Positions 35,818-46,656 of a DNA stretch of 64,000 nt are shown one piece after another. Source of the DNA: Bombyx mori. Its lineage: Eukaryota; Arthropoda; Insecta; Lepidoptera; Bombycidae. A model generated the notes under the pieces. It made no database searches and had not been told where the DNA came from. It saw only the letters and a program-made list of their open reading frames with translations. Location: the NCBI RefSeq assembly GCF_030269925.1, contig NC_085128.1, positions 8,744,501-8,808,500 on the forward strand, read 5' to 3'. Position 1 is the first letter of the stretch, and every line of letters begins with the position of its first letter. The position numbers and the translations under genes are program-made.

Positions 35818-37014
35818 CCGTACAATGGGGTAAATAGGGACAAAATCGACCTTCAGATTGAATTTTAAAATAGTTCCAATTATATAGTCACTGCTCAACC
35901 AAATAAATAAGTTGAGTCTTGAACGTACCTAGGTGATAGAAACCGTTACATTATTTTAATTATTCATTTTAAAGAAATAATCGGTAAAATAATGGCCGTC
36001 CCAATTTACCCAGCGTCCGGGGTAAATTGACACGGTTAAGGGTTAAATTGGGATATTTGTAAGGGTTGTCAACTCGCAGTACTGCGATATATAGGTAGGT
36101 GCCATATAATTATTTATATGGACCGAAATGATGAATACAATCCATAATTTAAGCACAATACACAACATAGTGTAAATTAAGCTGGTTTCTATTCCGAAGC
36201 GATGTGACGTGAATGATAACCAACAATACATCATGATTCGACGCGTGAATAGATTCTGAAATAACAAAAGTTTTGATTCGTTTGAGTTCTTTTAACTTTT
36301 AATCTTTTTTATTGCTATAAAGAACATACGACCGGGCAGATATTACAAGGTAAATGTCGCGAAAAAAAGTAATTATATATATACTTTTCTTTTACCTATA
36401 ATACTTACATAAACTAACTGATAAACACATTAACCTTCTTTACATCACGCAATTAAGTGATAGTATAGGCTAAAAAATCTATTATAAGATATCAGTGACA
36501 ACCCTAACAAGCCATCCCTATTTTGTCTATTGGCGTTCCAATTTTGTGTTTTCTCGTCCCTAATTTTTCCAGTCTCATTCCAAATTACCCTACATACGTC
36601 CCAATTTTCCCCAAAAAGAAAGGAAAAAATATACATTTTTTATTTTGTCGAAATATTGTATTTAAAATAAGAATATTGCAACTTACCGTTTGTTGTGGTA
36701 TTTCCAGGTGTATTAAAAACTTATATAAAATGTGATCTTATTGAAAAAACAACGATAATATTACTTTTTTTAAAAGTTCTTTAAGCTGTTTTAAAACGCA
36801 CTTTTCAACCACTATTTTAAATTTAATTTGACGAATTTTTGGGACCAACTAAACTCATGTTTAGTACTTCCATAGTTAACTTGGTTTTTCTTCTATACCT
36901 TGATAAATATTACCTTAAAGAAAATTAGGTAGATTCCGTGCTACGAGTACTTTGAGAATCTTCCGCAGGTTTGTCCCAATTTACCCCAGAATCCCAATTT
37001 ACCCCATGTCATGG
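35818..37014. mobile_element. 1197-bp non-autonomous DNA element with TA target duplication
   Basis: Comparison with copy A gives exact borders: AATAAGTAGTTTAAAA in A is split in B as AATAAGTA...TAGTTTAAAA. The ends are inverted repeats, CCGTACAATGGGGTAAATAG and (reverse complement) CCATGACATGGGGTAAATTG. Several further GGGGTAAATTGGGA-like units occur near both ends. The interior has only short frames. TA duplication suggests a Tc1/mariner-type mobiliser. Confidence 0.87.
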
Positions 37015-37235
37015 TAGTTTAAAAAAAGTAACTCTATTGAAAAAACAAGGATTTTTATTTTTGCGGGAAAAATATTGCCAGCTTCAAATCCTTTTACGTA
37101 TGAAGTAAATATTTTGAGTATATAAATAAAACATATAAATAAATCATTTTAAGTATTATCATTAATCAAACGATTTTAATGGATTTTATGCACATAAAAT
37201 AACATCGAAGACATACCCATTGGACTTTAACTTGT

Positions 37236-37373
37236 TACTATACTTGAGACCTTAGAACTTATATCTCAAGGTGGGTGGCGCATTTACGTTGTAGATGTAT
37301 GTGGGCTCGAGTAACCACTTAGCAACACCAGGGTGGCTGTGAGCTCGCCCACCCATCTAAGCAATAAAAAAAA
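37236..37373 (+). mobile_element. Bm1 3' fragment carried inside DNA transposon copy B
   Basis: The Bm1 tail with the variant CACCAGGGTGGCTG, the complement of that in copy A, at the equivalent position. The SINE therefore inserted before the two copies separated. Confidence 0.92.
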
Positions 37374-38219
37374 CTTTACTAGTATTGTTATTTAAATATG
37401 TACAACTAAAACAAAAACATAAAAAATAATGTGTACTCGTAAAAAAAAAATTAAGATATAAATCAATTATCGGTTATTTAAAAAAATAATCGATATATGA
37501 ATTTCATGTAATTATTTTTCTTTATACTGACAACACTGAATTTAATCTGACTGACTGACACTTCGCTTGCTGCTTGTGGTGTTGTGCTTGCGTACAAAAT
37601 GGATGTGTCTTGATTTTTCTTCGATTTATTTTACTTTTATCAATAACGTTTCATACTACGACTAAAAAACATTGTGTGAATTGTGGTTTCACCCTGACCA
37701 AGATTTAAAACCGTGTATATGCTCTCCTTTGCTATTTTTAGATGATACTAATTGTGTATGAAGATGAAGAAAATATAGATATTTAAAGAATTAAGTGTGT
37801 TTTTATACCCTATTGGATAAAAATACATTAGGAACATCTTAAACATTAAGAAAAGAAAAGTTCTTGAAGTATCTCACATTCCGACACTTATTTATATAGA
37901 AAATTAACCTCAAAACGAGTTTTTATTTTTATTATATTTTTTATAATAGTGGCGTCAATTTCAATATATTTTTTAGATATCCAATACATTTAAGAATTTG
38001 AATCAGTACATTTTTATAGTAATATTTGATGTCCATCTTGGGCCTAGCACACTATGGAGAGTGGGCAATCCCCTTTATGAATCTCGTTCATCAATATGCT
38101 TAGAAATCTCTAGAGAGTGTGATAAGAAGAATGTGATAGGAAAAGTGCATCCAATTTCAACTACATTAAACCGTGTGCTTAGTGCGAGTTTATTAACGTT
38201 CTCGATAGCGTAAAAGTTA

Positions 38220-39085
38220 GGCCGCACAGCGATATTTCACCGCGCGATTTTTTTCTCGTAATTCTGTAACACATTTAATATTATAGGAGCATCCGCACTG
38301 GCGGTTGAAAAATCGCGCGGGAAAAAAATCTGCGACTTGATGCAAATTAAACGCGAAGCGGTGCGATTTATTTCCGCGCGAATATTTTGTACCGTATAAA
38401 GTAAGTACGGCTATGCACTGTGGAATAAAATTTCATAAAAATCGCGCGCTTCGCTCAGTCGTCGAACTAACCCATAGACACAGCCCTCTAAGTTTCTCAC
38501 CGGATCTTCTCAGTGGGTCGCGTTTCCGATCCGGTGGTAGATTCTGCGAAGCACTGCTCTTGCTAGGGTCAGTGTTAGCAACTCTCCGGTTGAGCCCCAC
38601 GAGCTCACCTACAGACGTTAGGGCGAAACTGAAATAGCCTCTCAAGGCTATCAACATAAGTAGGAAAAAAAAAACAGTCGTACAACGTCGCTATTGAAAA
38701 GATGTCGCGCGCTTCTTTTCCGGCCCGATCGGCGGCCGTATAAGAAAATGATGAGATTGCTGAGGAGCAACTAACTTTTTGCTGTATTTTCGCAACTCTT
38801 GATATTTTATATAGAAAAATCCTTTCATGGGTCTCAATGCCGTAAGTGGGTGAATCCAATGCTCATGACATCTTTTGATACGTCTGTTACGCCGCCTTAG
38901 CATTAGATATATTTGAAATTTTTGTTCGGTTGTCCATTTTAGACGTGCGTCTCAGCCGAGAACTGAATTAAACTGACGAAAATAGTACGAAATTTTATTC
39001 GCAGTGCGTACTAGGTATAATTCCGATCGCGGATTTAATACGCGCGAATAAAAACCTCGCGGTGAAATATCGCTGTGCGGACAAG
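38220..39085. mobile_element. inner inverted-repeat element, CpG-rich
   Basis: A 23-bp perfect inverted repeat CCGCACAGCGATATTTCACC GCG lies at 38222-38244 and 39058-39080. The interior is full of CGCGCG and AAATCGCGCG motifs on both strands. It is interrupted by the LINE tail at 38463-38674. Confidence 0.78.
38463..38674 (+). mobile_element. jockey-like LINE 3' UTR with target duplication
   Basis: Starts CGAACTAACCCATAGACACA and ends in a poly(A) run. It is flanked by a 7-bp duplication CAGTCGT (38456-38462 and 38675-38681). It sits within the inner inverted-repeat element. Confidence 0.9.
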
Positions 39086-39211
39086 CCCTTAGCTCATATT
39101 TGTATGGAACGTTTGCGTACGTTTGTCGCTAGGGGCGCTGTTCCAACTGCACATAAAACTGGGTTAACTTTTACGCTATCGATAACGTTAAGAAACTCAC
39201 ACTAAGCACAC

Positions 39212-39500
39212 TGAACTCTGCCGGATAAGCTATTACCCACTACGTTGTTTTGTAAGCAGTTTGAGCTCCTAATATACGAGTACTTAGTTACTATTCTAAT
39301 GTTCATGGTCATAAATAAACGAAGTAAAGAACAAGATAACTATAACAGTAACAAAGTTATCAAATGGCTTTTTTTAATAAACTAAAGTACCTACTATGAC
39401 CATTGCAACTTTACAACTTTTACATTTTTTTTAATTCGTATCATTTTATTGTATTGAATTGTATCTAAATAAAATGAAACAGTACATACCTCGTCCTAAT
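39212..39500. other. AT-rich DNA, no gene recognised
   Basis: Nothing seen. Confidence 0.5.
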
Positions 39501-39514
39501 TATTTAATTCTCAC

Positions 39515-40010
39515 ATGTACATCAATTTTAAATGCATGGATGAATTAACCGATGTACCTATTAGCTATGAAGGAGTGTCTGAGCCATACTTTTGTGAAAA
39601 AGGTATCAAAACATCGGCACAAGTGTATCAAGATACCATTCCTGAGAGGGTAGTGAAGCCCCTTAACAACACCATGTTCAATAATCAAGAATGGTCCTTC
39701 CAGCAAGACTCGGCGCCAGGTCATAAAGCTCGGTCTACGTAGTCTTGGTTGGAAACGAACGTTTCGGACTTCATCCGAGCTGAAGACTAGCCGTAGTCTT
39801 GTCCCGATCTTAATCCTCTGGATTATGATTTATGGTCAGTTTTAGAGAGTACGGCTTGCTCTATACGCCATGATAATTTGGAGCCCCTAAAACAATCCGT
39901 ACGATTGGCAGTGAAAATTTTTCCCATGGATAGAGTGCGTGCTTCTATTGATAACTGGCCTCAACATTTAAAGGACTGTATTGCAGCCAATGGAGACCAC
40001 TTCGAATAAG
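39515..40010 (+). pseudogene. maT-type (DD37D) Tc1/mariner transposase, C-terminal part, decayed
   Basis: The frame from 39560 reads ISYEGVSEPYFCEKGIKT, then EWSFQQDSAPGHKARST with the second catalytic Asp (39709-39711). After TAG stops at 39740 and near 39788 and 39794 come LNPLDYDLW with the third Asp, and an ending at HFE plus TAA near 40009. I count 37 codons between the second and third Asp, so DD37D, the maT signature. At least three in-frame TAG codons have replaced sense codons, two where Trp or Gln would fit. The 5' half is missing. Confidence 0.85.
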
Positions 40011-40189
40011 CTTTTTATACTTTAAATTGTTTTATATTTATGTATTAAACTAACACACTGTAAAAGTAATAAATGTTATTTGCAATAGATTTTTTTTCCT
40101 TTGTCTCAGTATTTATGGCAAGACTAGGTAGCATACGATCAGCAAACCATACAAATAAGAAAATGAATCTTTTAAACATAAAAAAAAAC

Positions 40190-40520
40190 TTCAGAGGTGT
40201 CAAGGGACACCCGGATGGAACGAAGTTCCTTTCGATTAATTAGTGAAGGAATTGTAATTTTTTTTTAAGTTATAATAATAAATTACCGCATTATGAAGAA
40301 GAAAAAAACAATACTATGAACAAAATTACTATTGTTGAAACGCTATCTCGAGAAACTGTACTCATTACGCGGACCAATCGGATACGAGCAATGTCACGCG
40401 ATAAGCGCCTACACGTTGATTGGTCAGAATGACGGATCTAAAAAGTGTCGTGACAACTTCTCGTAAGAATTTTTTTCCGTCTAGCCCCCTTTCACAACGC
40501 GCGATAAGGAACTTCGTCCC
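40190..40520. repeat. possible inverted-repeat element
   Basis: GATGGAACGAAGTTCCTTTCG near 40215 and its near-complement GATAAGGAACTTCGTCCC near 40502 face each other 290 bp apart. The interior has two CCAAT motifs (ACCAATCGG; GATTGGTCAG). It may be a MITE; no target duplication was confirmed. Confidence 0.4.
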
Positions 40521-41570
40521 AACAAATCTAAAACTTATACGGCTTAATCTCGCGTTTTTATTGTCTTTTAAAGTTGAAAATAGGACTTTTGGAGTATTTT
40601 ACATTTTTCGTGGTCACGGACGACCAAACTGTTATCGTGGACATCTACATAGATATTTTGTGTGCTTTCACAAATATGAAACACAAAAGCCTAAAAATAT
40701 TCCTCATCGAAAAAGTAGTAAAAAGTAGTTAACGTCGTAAAAATACTTTTCATTATGTCTAAGAACGACTCGTGAAAAGTGAATAAAATTCATAAAACAT
40801 TTTAGTAACATGCTTGTTAATCGCGGAGAAATGATAATTTAAGATATATACATATTATGTCACTCAATAAATATCTTAGTAGTGAAAAATAGAAACTATT
40901 GCTTTGGATTTTAATAAATCCAAAAGGCCGTGTTTCTTTCGTCTGAAATTAAAACCATAATATCTACAAATTTATTATTATTATATTTATATTCCAGCTC
41001 AATCGTATTATGAAATAACATTTTGCCTGCCTGCGGAATTCCAAATCCGCACCGAGAAACCCGAGAAATAAAAAAAATATGTAACAGCCCCATCTATTGT
41101 AAAACAGCGAAACTAGTCACCCTACTTTCTCAAATTTAAGAATGAAATCACTTGTACTGGCGACAAGAGCTTATTGCATTATCCGTAAGAGGGCGGTAGT
41201 AACTTAACTATCGATACAACTCTTTAGGGTACAAAACTAATATAAAATAAAACAACGCTCTACGAATAACGTTCGTTTCACTTTTCTTTTTTTAGCTTTT
41301 ATTTTATTTTCAAAATTCGTAATAAAATACTGAAATGAATAAATCAAATTAACCGAAACCTAAGTAAATTCTTGACTTATTAGCTAAGATACAAATATAT
41401 ACTGCTTTAAATTCCGGCAAAAATAAATTAAACCATGCATGCGCGCCTGTCTAACTTCTATATAAATTAAAAAAAAATATACAAAATCCATGACGGAGCA
41501 TCACTTGAGAACGGCTCCACCGATATCGCTGATTTATTTTTCTTTACGATCATAATGTGAGGATTTTAAA
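40521..41570. other. no gene recognised
   Basis: A 102-codon plus-strand frame starting at 40420 overlaps the inverted-repeat block and has no recognisable motif. The rest is AT-rich. Confidence 0.4.
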
Positions 41571-41571
41571 A

Positions 41572-41820
41572 CTAGTGGTCTCTTAGTGGTCGATATTCGA
41601 CCATAATTAATTTAAATTATAAGTTTGAACATGTTTATGGTTCTATTGTCAAAGACTACAATTCTTTAATCACAGGTTTGGCTAAGGCTACGCTATAGAC
41701 AAATAATATTAAAGACAAACAATATTAATCTATTCTCAATTTAACCACAGACTTTAACAATAAACAAAAGAGAATATGTATATGCGTATGCATGTAAAAT
41801 ACATGGTAGTGTGTAGCATT
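41572..41820 (-). mobile_element. Helitron-like element, copy 3, 5'-truncated, with compensated hairpin
   Basis: In reverse complement it ends with the hairpin TGGTCGA-ATA-TCGACCA and CTAG. Compared with copy 1 the second stem pair is G-C instead of A-T, with both sides changed. The interior (ATTGTCAAAG, CCACAGACTTTAACAATAAA) matches the other copies. The 5' third is missing. Confidence 0.78.
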
Positions 41821-41871
41821 CTTATCCGACAGCGAAGGGGCAACGCAAAGCCGCCTTGGCCAGAAACACTT

Positions 41872-42118
41872 CATCACTGGTGGTAGGACCTCTTGGGAGT
41901 CCGCACGGGTAGGTACCACCACCCCGCCCATTTTCACCGTGAAGCAGTAATGCGTTTCGGTTTGAAGGGTGGGGGTAGCCGTTGTAACTATACTGAGACC
42001 TTAGAACTTATATCTCGAGGTGGGTGGCGCATTTACGTTTTAGATGTCTATGGGCTCCAGTAACCACTTAACACCAGGTGGGCTGTGAGCTCGTCAATCC
42101 ATCTAAGCAATAAAAAAA
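41872..42118 (+). mobile_element. Bm1 SINE, 5'-truncated
   Basis: From ACTGGTGGTAGGACCTCTTG to AAGCAATAAAAAAAT. Confidence 0.93.
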
Positions 42119-42172
42119 TAAAATAAAAAACATATCTTGTCGAATACCCCGGATTCACTCTCAGTGCTTTTA

Positions 42173-42412
42173 GGCTTCTCAAGCACTGGTCACTGTCCTC
42201 GTCGAACTCGTCGACTATGACGAAGAGTTTGACGAGCGAACTAACCCATAGACACAGCCCACTGTGTTTCTCGCCGGACCTTCTCAGTGGGTCGCGATTC
42301 CGATCCAGTGGTAGATCCTGCGAAGCACTGCTCTTGCTAGGGCTAGTTCACCTATTCTTCCGGGCGTAGCTGAAATAGCCCCTTAGGCTACCAGCGAATA
42401 GGTAAGCAAAAA
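42173..42412 (+). mobile_element. jockey-like LINE 3' end with last RT codons
   Basis: It starts within the last codons of the RT frame (TCAAGCACTGGTCACTGTCC TCGTCG), then the stop and CTAACCCATAGACACAGCCC. It ends CAGCGAATAGGTAAGCAAAAA, the same end as the element at 1-1462. A stretch of about 25 bp in the middle is deleted. Confidence 0.88.
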
Positions 42413-42413
42413 T

Positions 42414-42756
42414 GTGTAATGTTTTTATTGATTTAATAATGCATAAAAGATACTTTAAATCAATAAAGAAAACATTACACACACTACCATGTATTTGACA
42501 CAACACATAAGTACATAAAAATATACTTTGTTTACTGTCAATTGGGAAAATTTTGTTATTATTTAAAGTCTGTGGTCGAATTGAAAATATATTAATATTG
42601 TTTGTCTTTATTATTATTGATCTATAGTGCAGTTTTGGCGAATACTGTGATTATATTATCGAAATATAATAGTGTTTGACAATAGAACCATAATAATGTT
42701 TAAACTTATAATTTCAATTAATTATAGTCGAATCTCGACTACTGCGGGGCCACTAG
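42414..42756 (+). mobile_element. Helitron-like element, copy 4, 5'-truncated
   Basis: It contains AATAATGCATAAAAGATAC and CATTACACACACTACCATG, the hairpin TAGTCGA-ATC-TCGACTA, and ends CCACTAG before T. It is oriented opposite to copy 3, with the Bm1 and LINE tail between them. Confidence 0.82.
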
Positions 42757-43059
42757 TAAATCTTAATAAATCACAACTGTCACGTCAGCTAGTATTCTCT
42801 TCTAGTATCATTTAAATGAATAAAACGTTTCTATGTATATTTTCTCCTCATGCGCCAGGGAAGATTCTTATTTCTTGTTATAATACTATCAAATTACGAA
42901 CGAAAGGTGGCGCGCGAGTAGATTGAAGAGATCTGTGTATTTCACTTAGCAATAATTAGAACGGGATGTGGCCCAATAACATTAAATAAAAATCACTGTA
43001 TTTTAAATAATATTTTATGATTTTTTGTTACTTTTCAACCTTTGTATGTCATAGCATTA

Positions 43060-43245
43060 ATGAGAGGTGATTATCGCCGGACAAGCGTCTATGATGCGAG
43101 GAACATATTAAACCCGCGGCCTACTGTGAAGTACCCTTCATTGAAGACCTTATTTGAAGAAGGCTATGTCAGGGAAGATTACAGAGGGCGGGAAGTTTAG
43201 CTTAATCGCAAGGCGTACGAGAGAAAATTGATCTCAGGAATCTAG
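43060..43245 (+). pseudogene. unrecognised coding-like stretch, possibly broken
   Basis: From ATG 43060, 46 codons run to a TAG at 43198, and the frame continues for 14 codons to another TAG. The peptide (MRGDYRRTSVYDARNILNPR, later LFEEGYVREDYRGREV, then after the stop LNRKAYERKLISGI) has a normal mixed composition unlike the AT-driven frames around it. I cannot assign it. It may be a retropseudogene fragment or an exon with a reading interruption. Confidence 0.35.
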
Positions 43246-43461
43246 TGTATTTTCGTAAACAAATTTACACTGTCTGTTTATATGTCTATGACCTTGGAAT
43301 AATCTTTCTTTTTTTCTTTCTTTGACTCCAACTATCTTGTAGTAGTCGAATCGATTGAACGCAATCCACTCAAATTACGCAGTATACTGAATCTGCCTTT
43401 GACAATATATTCTATGGTAAGTACTCACTATGGCGGTAAGTAGCGTTTCATTAATTTAAAT

Positions 43462-43484
43462 CCATCCATCCATCCATCCAAATC
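43462..43484 (+). repeat. (CATC)n microsatellite
   Basis: About five CATC units: ATCCATCCATCCATCCATCC. Confidence 0.9.
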
Positions 43485-43600
43485 CAACCATTAATTCGCC
43501 CATCAATTCGAGACGAGCAATCTTTTCCTCCACTGACGCATTGTACATTCAATCGAATATATCAATCAAAAGATAGTGTCACCCGGAGGTTCTTAGATCT

Positions 43601-43810
43601 GTGGTTATGAGCAAGCATCTGTCTATTAATGTAAGATATAATAATGCAACAATAAACAAATTCAGATTGTGCAGCTGCTGTTTGCCAGCTGAAAAGTACC
43701 GCACGGTACTAGCGAATCACGACCAAAAAATTAGTAATGAGTGCATGCAACGTTGTATTGAATTATGTGAACCACAGTGGCAAATACAAATAAATTGTCT
43801 AACATATTGA
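43601..43810 (+). other. uncertain small ORF with Cys-rich segment
   Basis: Codons after an acceptor-like AAATTCAG at 43666 read LCSCCLPAEKYRTVL, then ISNECMQRCIELCEP. Cysteines are spaced as C-x2-CC and C-x3-C-x3-C, which could be a zinc-binding fragment, but no family was recognised. It may be chance. Confidence 0.2.
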
Positions 43811-43837
43811 ACGTACATATAACGGAGCGCGGGATGT

Positions 43838-44272
43838 GATTTACCACGATTATCCCGGAGTGGTTAGGGCGAGGGCCAACTAACGGGACCGAATGTTTCG
43901 ATTTCGTAGAGTATTTCTCCGTGTGATACCGTTACTCGGCCGAAAGTACTTTTGTTGGCTGCTCGCAGTGCGCCCGCGCTCGCTCATACGCCGAGCCAAA
44001 CGTCGGCCTCAGGAGTTCACTGAATCGAGAACACGCCGCTTATTTAGTTGCCATTATGTCTTAGTTCAAAACAAAGAAGACATTTACACAAAAACGTTCA
44101 GCCACATCACAACCGTTCAGCTATTAACGTACAGTTATACGTGTACAAAGGATTTGTTTAATCCGTTAAATAAATACCCTTTGGCTCGATACGATTGCGT
44201 AAAGATAAAATTATGTCTTTGTAAATTGAAAAAATAAATTCTTCGATCAGAAGGAAGTCGATAAAATTTACT
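43838..44272 (+). promoter_or_regulatory. candidate promoter and non-coding first exon
   Basis: 43840-44040 is CpG-rich in AT-rich surroundings. A consensus donor TACTG|GTAAGT lies at 44271-44278. The 114-codon frame within (43893-44237) has an unlikely composition, so a 5' UTR exon is the better reading. The following 44290-44420 is also GC-rich. The coding exons would lie further to the right; none was recognised. Confidence 0.3.
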
Positions 44273-44279
44273 GGTAAGT

Positions 44280-45055
44280 TGTGTAAGCGAATGGCCTTGT
44301 AGGCTGCGCGGGTCGATGACTGCGGCGTCGCTTGTCGGATGATGTTTACCTTATCGACAGAGCGAGCGTAGCCAACGAAAGTTTTGATGCCAAACCTTAA
44401 TTTTTAATGCTATCACGTTATTTCTCTGATACATTGTAGCTACACGCGTCGTAGCGGGCTACGGCAGCCTACGATCAATTCTTAGTTAAAAGAAATAATT
44501 TAAACGTATTAAAAAAAACATAAGTTTGTTGAACTTGTTGTCGCGCTTTTTATCGTCCGCTTTTGATGGAATAAAACAACGAATACCTTAAGTAACTACA
44601 TATTATTTATTAGTATCTTGTACTTCTAAAATAAATATTGTATATCGAAAACGGTAATCACTATATTGGCAAAACATTTGGCATACATATATTTTACCCG
44701 TGCAAAATTTTAACGTATAAGAATCAGATCAAAGCATGTGTAGATTTTGATAGATCTTTGTATCAAAATTTCAAATTTATACCATGCATATCATGCATTC
44801 AAAGTTATACTGATATCTATCGATTCTTCTAGATTTTTAATTGCTTTTTTTACTATCGATGGTCTGTGCAGTTCATGAACAAGGAAGAGACACTACGAAA
44901 TCTCAATTTTATAGCATTAAATTATTGTTGTTGTCCCCATCCTTCGAAGCGAACGAATATTTGCTTCGCGAAAGAACCAGGCAGGATTGTATGTACCCAT
45001 GCGAGCTCACAGTACATTCTTATATCAATTTATTTTATTTTATTTTGATGGCTTA
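44280..45055. other. AT-rich DNA, no gene recognised
   Basis: Nothing seen. Confidence 0.5.
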
Positions 45056-45057
45056 TA

Positions 45058-45160
45058 TCGGTGGATGAGACCGCACTCCATTTGATGCTATGTGATTACT
45101 GGATTCCACCGATATCGAATTAACACTAGGCGGCCGTGAGCTCGTTAACCCAACAACGGA
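45058..45160. repeat. degenerate pair of Bm1 tails, head to head
   Basis: 45058-45117 (GGTGGATGAGACCGCACTCC, GATTACTGGATTCCACCG) resembles the Bm1 tail in minus sense. 45120-45160 (AACACTAGGCGGCCGTGAGC TCGTTAACCCA) resembles it in plus sense. Confidence 0.55.
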
Positions 45161-45164
45161 AAGA

Positions 45165-46415
45165 GAAAATAAATAAATAAATTCAATAACTCTACTGCAC
45201 GTTCTGCGGTGAATCTCTTTTTCGTCTCTTACGATGTCCAGGGAAAGAGATGGTGGTTTGGGCTTTACGAAGTCGACATCACACACCTAGACACCTTAGT
45301 CTTAAGTTAAATAAATAACACAGAGGAATCGATTTGTGATATTTTAAAACCACAATTTAATATTCTACAGTTTGTTTCATATAAGTGCCACTCACACGCC
45401 TAATTTTTTTCATTTCTTTACCAGCAAAAAACGAAACGTAAAATAGTTAGGTAGCTTATTGGGCGGCAAAAAAGTGGCCATGAAACACGTAATGAGAGTC
45501 GTTCTTATTACGAACCCTTTTGCAAAAAGCAAGTAATACTTGTGTAAAAAATGTAACCATGGAATATTCCATGGTGATTTTTGTCAGTCGTTAAGGCTCC
45601 CATCACAATGTGTGCGAGTAAATAAATTAAAAGCTTTAAAAAAAACGGTAAAGACAAAATATTCAATTGTTTTTATTGCTTAGTACCTAACTTGGGGTAA
45701 ATTTATGATTTTATCTTCTTAGAAGTAATGACTTTGTTAAGCTTTAGCTCTAAGTACATCTCGTTACTATGCATTTCGACTTTCCTTCAAAGTACTACTG
45801 TTACTCAAATTCATTGTTTAAGGGTCATGAGGCATCATTATACCTACTAATAAGTGAATTTCGAATCAAACGCGATCACTATTAATATTATCTACATATA
45901 AATCTAACATAAAATACTCATTTGTTAAAACCGAATTGGGCACAGTCTATTGTTATTTGAAGTCAGTAGACACACAAGTCAGAAACGAACGCGGAAGTGT
46001 TTACGATAACTGTACAATATTTCAAATTGATGCTCATAGGACAAACGATGCGCGAACAAACACTAGGAGCGAATGTGTACGCAAAATGAAACAAACACTT
46101 TTTTTTAAATTATGTCTAACATTCGTCTATCAATTTTACGAATTTTAATAATTATGAGATTAAATATTCGTTTTAGTTTTAGACTTTATAGTAATCATCG
46201 CTTTTTCTCAATCAAGAAACGAATTTGAATAATTATCAATTCACGATTATGCAACTAATAGTAAAATCATTGATATATAATTTTACATCCATTGCTTTAT
46301 GCTTCCCTAAACCTTTATTACATAGGTATGTGTAAACTACCTACATTACGGCACCTTCCAATCAGCATTTCCAATCATCGCTAAGCATGTCCTATCTACA
46401 ACTAGACTTGAAAGG
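45165..46415. other. AT-rich DNA, no gene recognised; 20-bp palindrome at 45556-45575
   Basis: A perfect palindrome ACCATGGAATATTCCATGGT lies at 45556-45575. No other structure was seen. Confidence 0.5.
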
Positions 46416-46419
46416 AGCC

Positions 46420-46490
46420 CTCCTAGTATTGCTGATGTCCATGAGTGACGGTGAACCTTAGCCATCAAACAGGCTTTCATTAGCAGACAC
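46420..46490 (+). mobile_element. degenerate CR1/jockey-type LINE 3' end
   Basis: TATTGCTGATGTCCATGAGT GACGGTGAACC aligns with CATTGCTAAAGTCCATGGGC GACGGTAACC in the better copy at 52690-53022. Confidence 0.6.
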
Positions 46491-46656
46491 TCAAAAAACG
46501 GTTCAATAATTTCTTCCTTCCGAATGTGTTTATTTTACACATAATCTTACAGTTGTATCTTGATACCGATAAATCGAATTATTTCCCTAATAAAAATATC
46601 CATTTTTTAGTTTTGAAACGATTCTGGTATTGGATCTGGATTCTGGTAACGATATA

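Larger units (their letters stand above)
35685..38076. mobile_element. unnamed DNA transposon, copy B, inverted relative to copy A and interrupted
   Basis: Ends AAAGGGGATGGCCCA (left) and, in reverse complement, AAAGGGGATTGCCCACTCTC (right) match copy A in the opposite orientation. Removing the 1197-bp insertion and its TA duplication leaves 1193 bp, against 1181 bp for copy A. It carries a Bm1 tail at the same place as copy A. Confidence 0.88.
38173..39211. mobile_element. outer inverted-repeat element of a nested block
   Basis: About 47-bp terminal inverted repeats (38173-38219 and 39165-39211) with few mismatches, starting GTGTGCTTAGTG and containing TCGATAGCGTAAAAGTTA. Most of the interior is filled by a second inverted-repeat element and a LINE tail. 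Confidence 0.8.

Noticed and set aside
40420..40728. 102-codon plus-strand ORF
   Set aside because: Overlaps an inverted-repeat block and has no recognisable domain or splice context.
43893..44237. 114-codon plus-strand ORF
   Set aside because: Arg/Lys/Tyr/Cys-rich composition without motifs, lying in a CpG-rich promoter-like block; better explained as a 5' UTR exon.
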